32,214 nt of DNA from positions 1 through 32,214 of the forward strand of contig JACAFC010000177.1 in the NCBI GenBank assembly GCA_013388515.1. The letters run 5' to 3'. The translations under genes and the position numbers were made by a program. The notes under the pieces are model-generated. The model worked only from the letters and a program-made list of their open reading frames with translations, had not been told where the DNA came from and ran no database searches. Shown piece by piece: positions 1-7,257 of the stretch (position 1 is the first letter of the stretch; each line of letters opens with the position of its first letter). This DNA comes from Ignavibacteriaceae bacterium (GTDB taxonomy: Bacteria > Bacteroidota > Ignavibacteria > Ignavibacteriales > Ignavibacteriaceae).

Positions 1-26
1 CGCTCTCCCAACTGAGCTACAGCCCC
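1..26 (-). tRNA. tRNA 5' end, probably tRNA-Ala (partial)
   Basis: Read on the minus strand, this is the acceptor 5' strand and D-arm of a tRNA, beginning GGGGCTGTAGCTCAG and running through GTTGGGAGAGCG. That is the usual start of bacterial tRNA-Ala. The window edge removes the anticodon arm, the T arm and the 3' acceptor strand, so the isotype rests on the 5' half only; tRNA-Ile or another GGGG-starting tRNA is not excluded. Confidence 0.8.
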
Positions 27-61
27 AAATAACAAATTAGTATTACACAGATCATTGTTTT

Positions 62-158
62 TGTCATATTGAGCGAAGCGAAATATCTCAAAGTTATTTA
101 AGATAGTAAGCTTTGAGATTCTTCACTCCTGCCTTGCGGCAAGTCGTTCAGAATGACA
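62..158. repeat. Imperfect inverted repeat, TGTCAT...ATGACA type
   Basis: The left arm runs TGTCATATTGAGCGAAG then ATCTCAAAG. The right arm, read in reverse complement, runs TGTCATTCTGAACGA and later GAATCTCAAAG, with about 15 extra bases in the middle. The unit folds into a long hairpin between the tRNA and the end of rmuC. Its ends resemble those of the repeats at 18303-18392 and 29246-29344. It is non-coding and could be a MITE-like or REP-like element; it may also help end rmuC transcription. Confidence 0.6.
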
Positions 159-181
159 TTCGTAAATAACATCACTTATTA

Positions 182-1471
182 CTATTCCTCTGCACGATTA
201 GTTGCAGCCGGCGGCAATGTTTTGCTTGCTTTCGCACCAAGTTCTTTTATTTTCTCGACACTGGAAATTAAATTTCCTCTTCCCTCATGTATTTTCTTCA
301 TTGCATTTTCGTAACTGTCTTTTGCTGAATCCATTTTTTTTCCAACATCAACAAGGTCGTTATAAAAATTAACAAATTTATCATATAAACTACCAGCCTG
401 CCGCGCAATCTCTAATGCATTCTTATTTTGATTTTCCTGACGCCAAATGCTGGCAATCGTTCTTAACGTTGCGAGTAAAGTTGAGGGACTAACTATCACA
501 ATGTTTTGCTCAAATGCATCATTAAATATTTCCGGATCTTGCTGAACAGCCAATGCAAAGGCCGGTTCAATCGGCATGAACATTAAAACAAAGTCCAAGC
601 TTTCAAGCTGATAAAGATTTTGATAATTCTTGCTCGCTAAATTCTTAATATGGCTTCGTATCGAAATATTGTGATCTCTCAATGCAAGCTGTTGATCTTT
701 TTCATTTTCGGAGGAAATGAATTTTTCATATCCAATTAGGGAAACCTTTGAGTCAATGATAATGCTTTTGTTTTCGGGAAGTTTAATTATAACATCTGGT
801 TGATATCTTTTCCCGGATTCTGCAGTCAAGCTTTCCTGAACAACATACTCTCTTCCTTTAACAAGCCCGGATTTTTCGAGTATGCTTTCGAGAATAAATT
901 CTCCCCAGTTTCCTTGAGTTTTAGTTTGTCCTTTTAATGCTTCTGTTAAATTCTTTGCTTCCTTGGTTATCTCTTGATTCATATCCTTAAGCATCTGAAG
1001 CTGCTGCCTGAGTGAGGCGTGTCTATCAATATTTTCTTTGTTGCTTTCTTCAACTTTCTTTTCAAAATCTTTAATTTTTTCCTTTAATGGATCAAGAATC
1101 TGTGAAAGATTAGTCTTGTTGGTTTCTGTAAATGCTTTCCCTTTTTCTTCAAAGATTTTGTTGGCAAGATTCTCAAACTCCTTTGTAAACTTTTCTTGAA
1201 GCTGTTCAATTTCGCCTTTTTGTTCGGTAAGTTTTTGTTGGAGGTTCGCGTAGTCTGATTTCAATGATGAAAGTGAGTTGTTCAGTTCAACAACTTTCTC
1301 TCTCTCACCCCTTAGTTCAATCGCTTGGCTTTCTTTGTCCTTTTCCAAAAGACTGCTTCGCTCAAGCAGCTTGCTGTTATCATTGCTTAGGTCTTTTAAT
1401 TTTGATGAGAGAAAAAACCAAGCAACAACAAATCCAACTATTAAACCGATAATTGCTAATAATATTTCCAT
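182..1471 (-). CDS. rmuC: DNA recombination protein RmuC
   Basis: This 429-residue protein has the standard RmuC layout. An N-terminal membrane helix (about residues 3-22) is followed by a long Lys/Glu-rich coiled coil (about 25-180). The RmuC domain then starts at GNWGEF (187-192). The PD-(D/E)xK nuclease-like core is visible as PDVII (225-229) and IIIDSK (237-242). RmuC limits recombination at inverted repeats in E. coli; its biochemistry is poorly defined. The length is close to the family norm. The start is supported by an AAGGA about seven bases upstream of ATG. The stop is TAG. A GxxExxY cassette lies just upstream and a hairpin repeat just downstream. Confidence 0.93.
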   Translation of the reverse strand: MEILLAIIGLIVGFVVAWFFLSSKLKDLSNDNSKLLERSSLLEKDKESQAIELRGEREKVVELNNSLSSLKSDYANLQQKLTEQKGEIEQLQEKFTKEFENLANKIFEEKGKAFTETNKTNLSQILDPLKEKIKDFEKKVEESNKENIDRHASLRQQLQMLKDMNQEITKEAKNLTEALKGQTKTQGNWGEFILESILEKSGLVKGREYVVQESLTAESGKRYQPDVIIKLPENKSIIIDSKVSLIGYEKFISSENEKDQQLALRDHNISIRSHIKNLASKNYQNLYQLESLDFVLMFMPIEPAFALAVQQDPEIFNDAFEQNIVIVSPSTLLATLRTIASIWRQENQNKNALEIARQAGSLYDKFVNFYNDLVDVGKKMDSAKDSYENAMKKIHEGRGNLISSVEKIKELGAKASKTLPPAATNRAEE

Positions 1472-1489
1472 CTAAAATCCTTAAAAATT

Positions 1490-1518
1490 ATTTCACGCAA
1501 AGACGCGAAGTCGCAAAG
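1490..1518 (+). repeat. Left terminal inverted repeat of GxxExxY cassette
   Basis: This copy reads ATTTCACGCAAAGACGC then GAAGTCGCAAAG. It matches the reverse complement of 1905-1933 at 26 of 29 positions. It ends two bases before the GxxExxY stop codon and begins about seven bases beyond the rmuC ribosome-binding site. Confidence 0.85.
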
Positions 1519-1520
1519 AA

Positions 1521-1898
1521 TTATAAGTTGTTTACAATTCTTTTAATTCCGTCTTTGATTAAAGCTTCATTAAAGTTCACTAATAATCCTAATTTTAATC
1601 CGGTTAATTTTAAATATGTTAAAAGTTGTTTGGAATGTACTGGTGCTATAGCATCAATTGATTTTAATTCAATAATAACTTTATTCTCAACTATTATATC
1701 CGCTCTAAATCCTAATTCCATTTTTAAATTATCATAAACTACCGAAATTCCTTTTTGTCTATCAATATACAATCCTCTTTTATTCAATTCATACGATAAA
1801 ACTTCTTCATATACAGACTCTAATAATCCAGGGCCTAATTGATTATGAACTTTAAAACAACAATCAACAACTATTTTAGATATTTCATTCTCATTCAT
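1521..1898 (-). CDS. GxxExxY protein (PD-(D/E)xK nuclease-like fold)
   Basis: This 125-residue protein carries the signature motif as GLLESVY near residues 24-30. Downstream is a PD-(D/E)xK-like core, FRADIIVENKVIIELKS (about 63-79), and a C-terminal hydrophobic strand-rich region ending in LVNFNEALIKDGIKRIVN. The length is normal for the family. The molecular role of GxxExxY proteins is not established; the fold suggests a nucleic-acid-acting enzyme. The gene fills almost the whole space between two 29-bp inverted repeats, and its weak ribosome-binding region lies inside the right repeat, so gene and repeats probably travel together. No Cys pair or transposase motif is visible. Confidence 0.9.
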   Translation of the reverse strand: MNENEISKIVVDCCFKVHNQLGPGLLESVYEEVLSYELNKRGLYIDRQKGISVVYDNLKMELGFRADIIVENKVIIELKSIDAIAPVHSKQLLTYLKLTGLKLGLLVNFNEALIKDGIKRIVNNL

Positions 1899-1904
1899 TT
1901 CTTA

Positions 1905-1933
1905 CTTCGCGGCTTGGCGTCTTTGCGTGAAAT
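1905..1933 (-). repeat. Right terminal inverted repeat of GxxExxY cassette
   Basis: Read on the minus strand it is ATTTCACGCAAAGACGC then CAAGCCGCGAAG. It differs from the left copy at three positions. It ends five bases before the hutH stop codon. Confidence 0.85.
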
Positions 1934-1937
1934 GTAA

Positions 1938-3461
1938 TTACTCAAGTGTTCCCACCGATTTCTCCACCTCCTCAAGTATCTCGCAAGACTTCACTAGTTC
2001 CTTCATCTTGTTATGATCAGGGAAGAGCGGGCGGTCAACGTCCAAAAACTCAACATGCTTACGAATGACTTTTTTCGCTTTTGCAACACCAACACCGGGT
2101 TTATGCTCACGAAAATCGAGAGCTTGAGCCGCAGCCATAAATTCAATTCCCAAAACTCCATAAGCATTATCAAGAATTTTTTCATTCTTCAGAGCAGTAT
2201 TCATTCCCATAGAAACAAAATCCTCTTGATCAGCAGCAGCAGGTATAGATTGAATCGACGCGGGCATTGATAATATTCTTTGTTCAACTATCATCATATC
2301 GGCTGTGTACTGACTAAGCATCAGCCCCGAAAACATACCAGCACCTTTTGTAAGGAATGCCGGAAGTCCAACACTCAACGCTGGATTGTTCAATCGATTC
2401 ATTCTTCTTTCTGAAAGAACGCTAACCATTGTTACTGCTGCACCAACCATATCCATTGGGAGAGAAACAGGACTGCCCTGAAAGTTTGCACCAGTTAAAG
2501 TCAACTTGTCTTCGGGAATAAAAATTGGATTATCACCGACACCATTCAACTCTGTTTCAATTTGCTTTTTTGCAAATGCAACTGCGTCATGAGCTGTACC
2601 AATTACTTGAGGAGTTGAACGCATTGAGTAGGCGTCTTGAACTTTCTGTTTAATTTTTCCGGTAAGAAGATCACTTCCTTCAATACATTTTTTAATTGCG
2701 ACTGAACTTCGAACAGCGCCAGGGAATCCTCTCAATTTGTGAAGCCGAACATCATAAGGTTTCATATTTGCATGAAGTGCTTCAAGAGTCATAGCAGCAG
2801 CAATTTCAGCTTGTTTCAACCATCGATTGATATCGTAAAGATGCAAGCCGCTCATTGCTGTAATAAAGTTTGAACCGTTAATTGTTGCAAGCCCGTCTCG
2901 TGCTTGTAATCCGGGAATTTTAATTCCAGCTTTTTCGAACGCAATTTTTCCCGGCAATCTTTCTCCATTATAAAATGCTTCACCTTCGCCCATGAGTGTT
3001 AAAGCTAACTGAGCCATTGGAGCTAAATCTCCGCAAGCACCAACCGATCCCTTTTCACAAACAACTGGAACGACATCTTTGTTTAGCATTTCAACTAAGG
3101 TTAGAGTTATTTCCGGTCTGCATCCCGAGTTGCCGTGTGCATGAACATTTATTCTTCCCGCGATTGCACCGCGAACGTATTCAATTGGCATTGGTTCGCC
3201 AATTCCAGCAGCATGATTGTAAATAAGATATTTCTGAAAATCTTTTACTTGTTCATCATTTAGAACAACTTCTGAAAATTCACCAATCCCAGTATTTGTT
3301 CCATACATTATTTCCTTTGCAGCAAGCTTTTGTTCAAGCATTGTGCGGCAGATTTTTATTCTCTCAAGTGCTTCTTTACTTAATTCTACTTTTTCCTTGT
3401 GACGGGCAATTTGAACTAGTTTTTCAACAGTAAGATTTGAACCATCTAAAACGATCGACAT
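1938..3461 (-). CDS. hutH: Histidine ammonia-lyase family enzyme, with Ala-Cys-Gly MIO site
   Basis: This 507-residue protein is a full-length member of the MIO ammonia-lyase/aminomutase family. Family members deaminate histidine (or Phe/Tyr) with a cofactor self-made from an internal Ala-Ser-Gly. Visible active-site parts are Y53 in MYGTNTGIG, H83 in NHAAGIG, INGSNF (193-198), YSMR (277-280), NPIF (310-313) and E412 in QED. The numbering matches Pseudomonas HAL at Y53, H83 and 143. H83 and E412 favour histidine as substrate. Oddly, the MIO tripeptide is A142-C143-G144, with TGC for the usual Ser. No hutU, hutI or hutG lies nearby, so a degradation pathway cannot be confirmed. A GGAG about eight bases before ATG supports the start. 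Confidence 0.85.
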   Translation of the reverse strand: MSIVLDGSNLTVEKLVQIARHKEKVELSKEALERIKICRTMLEQKLAAKEIMYGTNTGIGEFSEVVLNDEQVKDFQKYLIYNHAAGIGEPMPIEYVRGAIAGRINVHAHGNSGCRPEITLTLVEMLNKDVVPVVCEKGSVGACGDLAPMAQLALTLMGEGEAFYNGERLPGKIAFEKAGIKIPGLQARDGLATINGSNFITAMSGLHLYDINRWLKQAEIAAAMTLEALHANMKPYDVRLHKLRGFPGAVRSSVAIKKCIEGSDLLTGKIKQKVQDAYSMRSTPQVIGTAHDAVAFAKKQIETELNGVGDNPIFIPEDKLTLTGANFQGSPVSLPMDMVGAAVTMVSVLSERRMNRLNNPALSVGLPAFLTKGAGMFSGLMLSQYTADMMIVEQRILSMPASIQSIPAAADQEDFVSMGMNTALKNEKILDNAYGVLGIEFMAAAQALDFREHKPGVGVAKAKKVIRKHVEFLDVDRPLFPDHNKMKELVKSCEILEEVEKSVGTLE

Positions 3462-3595
3462 TTACGTTCTCCAAAAAGAAATGAAAAATTGTGAAGTGAA
3501 ATTTAAGAATTAACGGTGAGAAATAGGAAGCTGGTTATCGATTGCCGATTCTGGAGATTAAATATCCAATCCTGGATAACAGACAAAGGGCCTAG

Positions 3596-4864
3596 CTATT
3601 TGAGGTCTCTAATCAAATTCTTAATCTTTTCCGCATTGGCACGGTTTGTTTTATAAGTTATATGTATTGCATCTTCAGAATACTTTGTTGAAAGCACTTT
3701 TGCAAGTGAGTGTATCTTAGAAGCAAACTTCGAATTATGAATATCTATTTCAATCGTATCATGCACAAAACTTTGTTCAATTATTTCAATCAGATTTTTT
3801 TCTAACGCAGAAATATTAATTCCACGTTCTGCAGAAATGATAACTGAATTTTCGTACCTATTTCTAACGAATTCAATTTTACTTTTATCTTTTACAATAT
3901 CAACCTTATTAAAAACTTTCAGTGCGGTTTTATCTTTGCAGCCAAGCTCTGCCAGTGTTTCTTCCACAACTTCAATATGGTCTGTAAAATATTGATGCGC
4001 TAAGTCCACTACATGAAGAATTATATCGGCATTTCTGACATCATTAAGCGTACTTTTAAATGAAGCAACTAAATGATGAGGCAGCTTTCGAATAAATCCA
4101 ACTGTATCACTTAACAATAATTTTTGCTTGTTGAGATTATAAATTCTCGTGGTAGAATCAAGAGTTGCAAAAAGTTTATCCTCAGCGAATACATCAGACT
4201 TTGTAAGCAAATTAAATAAAGTAGATTTGCCAGCATTCGTATAACCAACCAAAGAAATTTTTGTAATATCAATTCTGCCGCTGCTTTGAATTTCTCTTTC
4301 AGATTCAATTTTTTGCAGTTTTTCTTTTAGATGACTAATTCGATTTCGGATTATTCTGCGGTCGGTTTCAATTTGCGTTTCACCAGGACCTTTAGTTCCG
4401 ATACCGCCGTATTGTTTCGAAAGGTGAGTCCATGCGCGTGTTAATCTTGGCAAAAGATATTGAAGCTGTGCAAGCTCGACTTGCGTTTTTGCTTCTTTAG
4501 TTTTTGCACGCGAAGCAAAAATGTCGAGTATCAGTCCGCTTCTATCTACAATTTTTCTGTTGATGAGCCGTTCAAGATTTCTTACCTGCACAGCAGAAAG
4601 ATCATCGTCAAAAATTACAAGATCTATGTCGTTAATCTCAACTAATGATGCGAGTTCTTCGGCTTTACCTTTGCCAATGTAGAAAGCAGGGTCTTGCGAA
4701 TATTTATCTTGAATAATTTTAATTACAGTTTCGGCTCCGGCAGTAATCGCCAATTCCTCAAGCTCATCGAGATGCTCTTCCACCATTTCACGCTTGATTT
4801 CTTTAGTGTTAAGAGCAACTAAAATTGCCCGTTCGATAGTTTTATTTTGAATATCAATCATCAT
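3596..4864 (-). CDS. hflX: GTPase HflX, ribosome-associated
   Basis: This 422-residue protein begins with the HflX nucleotide-binding N-domain (about 10-190), including FYIGKGKAEEL (61-71) and the hallmark GGIGTKGPGETQ (153-164). The Ras-like G domain follows: G1 GYTNAGKS (207-214), G3 DTVGF (253-257), G4 NKVD (319-322) and G5 SAERG (344-348). HflX splits stalled or stress-inactivated 70S ribosomes in other bacteria. The length is normal. Two consecutive Met codons begin the frame, so the start is uncertain by one residue, and no clear Shine-Dalgarno is seen. The gene is preceded by a cluster of palindromic repeats (4901-5045). Confidence 0.95.
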   Translation of the reverse strand: MMIDIQNKTIERAILVALNTKEIKREMVEEHLDELEELAITAGAETVIKIIQDKYSQDPAFYIGKGKAEELASLVEINDIDLVIFDDDLSAVQVRNLERLINRKIVDRSGLILDIFASRAKTKEAKTQVELAQLQYLLPRLTRAWTHLSKQYGGIGTKGPGETQIETDRRIIRNRISHLKEKLQKIESEREIQSSGRIDITKISLVGYTNAGKSTLFNLLTKSDVFAEDKLFATLDSTTRIYNLNKQKLLLSDTVGFIRKLPHHLVASFKSTLNDVRNADIILHVVDLAHQYFTDHIEVVEETLAELGCKDKTALKVFNKVDIVKDKSKIEFVRNRYENSVIISAERGINISALEKNLIEIIEQSFVHDTIEIDIHNSKFASKIHSLAKVLSTKYSEDAIHITYKTNRANAEKIKNLIRDLK

Positions 4865-4900
4865 TGTTTATTAAATACACTTAACATACAAATCAAATAG

Positions 4901-5045
4901 CCACGACCTTCAGGTCGTGGTAAAGAAATCCACTCCGATTTCAGGTTTTAACCACTATAAATTTTGGGCGAAAGCCCACTCATATTAGGTTATTCTAATC
5001 CCCGACATACCCGTCTCACCTCGGTGAGTCGAGGTGGAAATGTCG
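4901..5045. repeat. Cluster of short palindromes (REP-like)
   Basis: Three hairpins lie between hflX and the BatA-like gene. The first is a 9-bp stem CCACGACCT/AGGTCGTGG with a 2-base centre (4901-4920). The second is TGGGC-GAAA-GCCCA (4965-4978). The third is a looser unit with CCGACAT near 5002 and ATGTCGG ending at 5045, enclosing CTCACCTCGGTGAG. The AGGT/ACCT core is shared with the hairpin at 7215-7245, and the style matches the palindromes at 30157-30246. No coding frame is present. Confidence 0.65.
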
Positions 5046-5078
5046 GTGCTACTAAGGAAAAATTCAAATTCACAAAAA

Positions 5079-7187
5079 TCATTTGCTCATTTCAACTAAA
5101 TCTTTTTTAGCACTGCGAGCAACCAGCATTTCTACAAATGCAAACAGCAATGCTATAATCAAAAAGTGCTTCCACAGTTCAGAACCAAATCTTGCTTTTA
5201 ATACTGCATCGCCAATATTCTCTTCTCGATCTAAGAATAAAAGCTTGCCTTGAAAATTTATCTTGCTTAAATAATTCTCAACATCTTGTTTCTCGAGGTA
5301 TTGAGTTTTTGATTCCATTGGATCTGCATTTACTGAAATCTGATCGAATACTTTTGAACTCGAAAGGATTTTATAATTTCCAATCAAATTTGATTTATCA
5401 TACTTCACAACTGTATTTGCAGCACTTTCATCTAAGGGAATAAATTCGTCAGTATTGTCCGGTCTGAGCACTTTTAACTGCGAAACACTTCTTCCACGTA
5501 AATCAATATCAAAATCATCCCCGGCAAGTATATTCATTTCACTTTTATCTTTTGAAGCAAGATAGAGTACTGATTTATTCATGAGCGGAACAAAAATGCT
5601 TTTGAGCGGAAAGTTACTCCAGCTTAAAACCGGTGCTGAATTCATTAAGAATATTTTGCCGTCTTTAATTCTATACTCAGCAAGAAACGAAGAGCCGTCT
5701 TGAAGTGTGATGATGTTACGCCCTTTACCTTGTGTACTTATTTTGAAATAAGAAAATATATCCGGCGATTCGATTTTAGTTTTTTCTTTATTAGTAAAAA
5801 TATTCTGGAAAACAGGATGATTGATATCAGTTGTTTCAAATAAAACCGAATTGGTTTGATCTCCAGCTTTGCCAACTAATGTTGTTGGAGTGGAGAGACC
5901 AATCTCATCTAGCATTTTTTGAAATGCTGCTAAAGTTGTTCTTGAACCTGGAGCGAGGAACAAGCTGCCGTTGTTTAAAGAATACTCCCTCAATTTATTC
6001 CAAGCATTTAGATTTTGAGAACCGATTATCAGCACAACTTCATAACGCTTCAAATCGTATGCAGAAAGTTCGCTTAGATTTTTTTCCGTAATGCCGAACG
6101 TATTTTGATTTTCAATCGCAGTTAAGGCAAGTTCAATAAAACGTGAATCCGCTGCATCGTCTGTGAAAATTATTATTGGAATCTTGGCGGGAATAAAAAC
6201 GCTTGTGTATCTCCGGTTATCATGAAGAATTTCATCATCTTCAATTTCTGCAAAAACATTTACAAATCCAGAAGACTTCACTAAAGCATCTATAGTTAAT
6301 TGCTTTGATTCTCCAGCGTTAATGTTTGCACTTACTTGTGCACTTCTTTCGTTATCAACAAACAGAGAGACAATAACGTTATCAACATTTTGGTTTGAAT
6401 AATTGGTTACAGTTATTGTGAAGTTAACCGGTTTATCTTTTTCAAAAATCTGTGTATTCACTTTAAGGTTGTCAACTCCAATGTTATAAACATCTTTACC
6501 GGAATAATTCACAGCATAAATTCTAACGTTCTCATATAATATCGAGCTGAAGTCGCTTAAAGTTTTTTCATCAGCTAATCTTCCCGATTGAAAATCCGAA
6601 AGAATATAAATTTCTTTGTTGAAATTTTTTGATTGTGAAAGAACCTGAACAGCTTTAGTGATTGAGTTGTGGAGTAAACTTGATTGATAAGATGGTTCGA
6701 TTGCATCAATTGATTTTTGAATGTCAACAATACTTTTCGAAAGGTTTACATTTTTTTTGTCTGATTGAGAAACTTGAATTACAGCAACTTCATCACCTTC
6801 TTGAAAATTTTTGAGCAGATTTTTTGCGGCGGCTTTTGCTTGATTAAGCAGCGAACCGTTATTATCAATCACACTCATACTGAAGGTGTCATCAATTATC
6901 AATACTGCCGTTGTTTTTGCAGCTGAGGTTGTTCCACCGATTGCTATACCTTTTAAAGTTGGCCGTGCAAATGCAAACACTAAAAACAAAATGATTAGAA
7001 CACGAAGTGCAAGTAGAATCCACTGCTTAAGCTTTATTTTTCTAATCTTGTTTTTTTGAAGTTCTTTCAGAAAAGCAAGCGTGCTGAACTCTATCTTTTT
7101 CAGTTTTCGCAAATTGAAAAGATGAATCAAAATCGGAACTGAAGCGGCTATAAGTCCAAATAAAACTGCGGGATTAAGAAATGTCAT
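5079..7187 (-). CDS. BatA-like membrane protein with von Willebrand A domain
   Basis: This 702-residue protein opens with the BatA N-terminal double-membrane domain: one helix at about 7-25 and a second at about 56-75, joined by a basic stretch (LRKLKKIEF, then NKIRKIKLK). A VWA domain follows, with a MIDAS-like D99-D-T-F-S103 (DxTxS rather than DxSxS). A long periplasmic-type beta-rich middle leads to a C-terminal helix at about 674-692. Related proteins are called aerotolerance or Bat proteins, but their function is not settled. The usual partners (MoxR ATPase, DUF58, BatB-E) are absent: aconitase lies upstream and hflX downstream. The family call is firm; the role is unknown. Confidence 0.8.
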   Translation of the reverse strand: MTFLNPAVLFGLIAASVPILIHLFNLRKLKKIEFSTLAFLKELQKNKIRKIKLKQWILLALRVLIILFLVFAFARPTLKGIAIGGTTSAAKTTAVLIIDDTFSMSVIDNNGSLLNQAKAAAKNLLKNFQEGDEVAVIQVSQSDKKNVNLSKSIVDIQKSIDAIEPSYQSSLLHNSITKAVQVLSQSKNFNKEIYILSDFQSGRLADEKTLSDFSSILYENVRIYAVNYSGKDVYNIGVDNLKVNTQIFEKDKPVNFTITVTNYSNQNVDNVIVSLFVDNERSAQVSANINAGESKQLTIDALVKSSGFVNVFAEIEDDEILHDNRRYTSVFIPAKIPIIIFTDDAADSRFIELALTAIENQNTFGITEKNLSELSAYDLKRYEVVLIIGSQNLNAWNKLREYSLNNGSLFLAPGSRTTLAAFQKMLDEIGLSTPTTLVGKAGDQTNSVLFETTDINHPVFQNIFTNKEKTKIESPDIFSYFKISTQGKGRNIITLQDGSSFLAEYRIKDGKIFLMNSAPVLSWSNFPLKSIFVPLMNKSVLYLASKDKSEMNILAGDDFDIDLRGRSVSQLKVLRPDNTDEFIPLDESAANTVVKYDKSNLIGNYKILSSSKVFDQISVNADPMESKTQYLEKQDVENYLSKINFQGKLLFLDREENIGDAVLKARFGSELWKHFLIIALLFAFVEMLVARSAKKDLVEMSK

Positions 7188-7214
7188 TCACAACCTATAA
7201 AACGTCCTATTAAA

Positions 7215-7245
7215 GATGAGGTTCACCTTTAAGGTGAACCTCATC
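7215..7245. repeat. 31-bp near-perfect palindrome between acn and BatA-like gene
   Basis: Two 15-base arms, GATGAGGTTCACCTT and its exact complement, flank one central T. The hairpin starts 12 bases after the aconitase stop on the minus strand. It is followed there only by TTTA, so it makes a poor intrinsic terminator. Its ACCTT/AAGGT core matches the style of the other intergenic palindromes, which favours a REP-like unit; protection of the acn mRNA 3' end is possible. Confidence 0.75.
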
Positions 7246-7257
7246 TCAACCAAAAAT

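Larger units (their letters stand above)
1490..1933. mobile_element. Inverted-repeat-bounded GxxExxY cassette
   Basis: A 444-bp unit with 29-bp terminal inverted repeats (26/29 identity) contains only the GxxExxY gene. It is fitted between the hutH stop codon at 1938 and the ribosome-binding site of rmuC near 1480, without damaging either gene. No transposase and no adjacent target duplication was found; AATTA occurs outside both ends but not at matching positions. The mobile-element label is inference. Confidence 0.5.
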
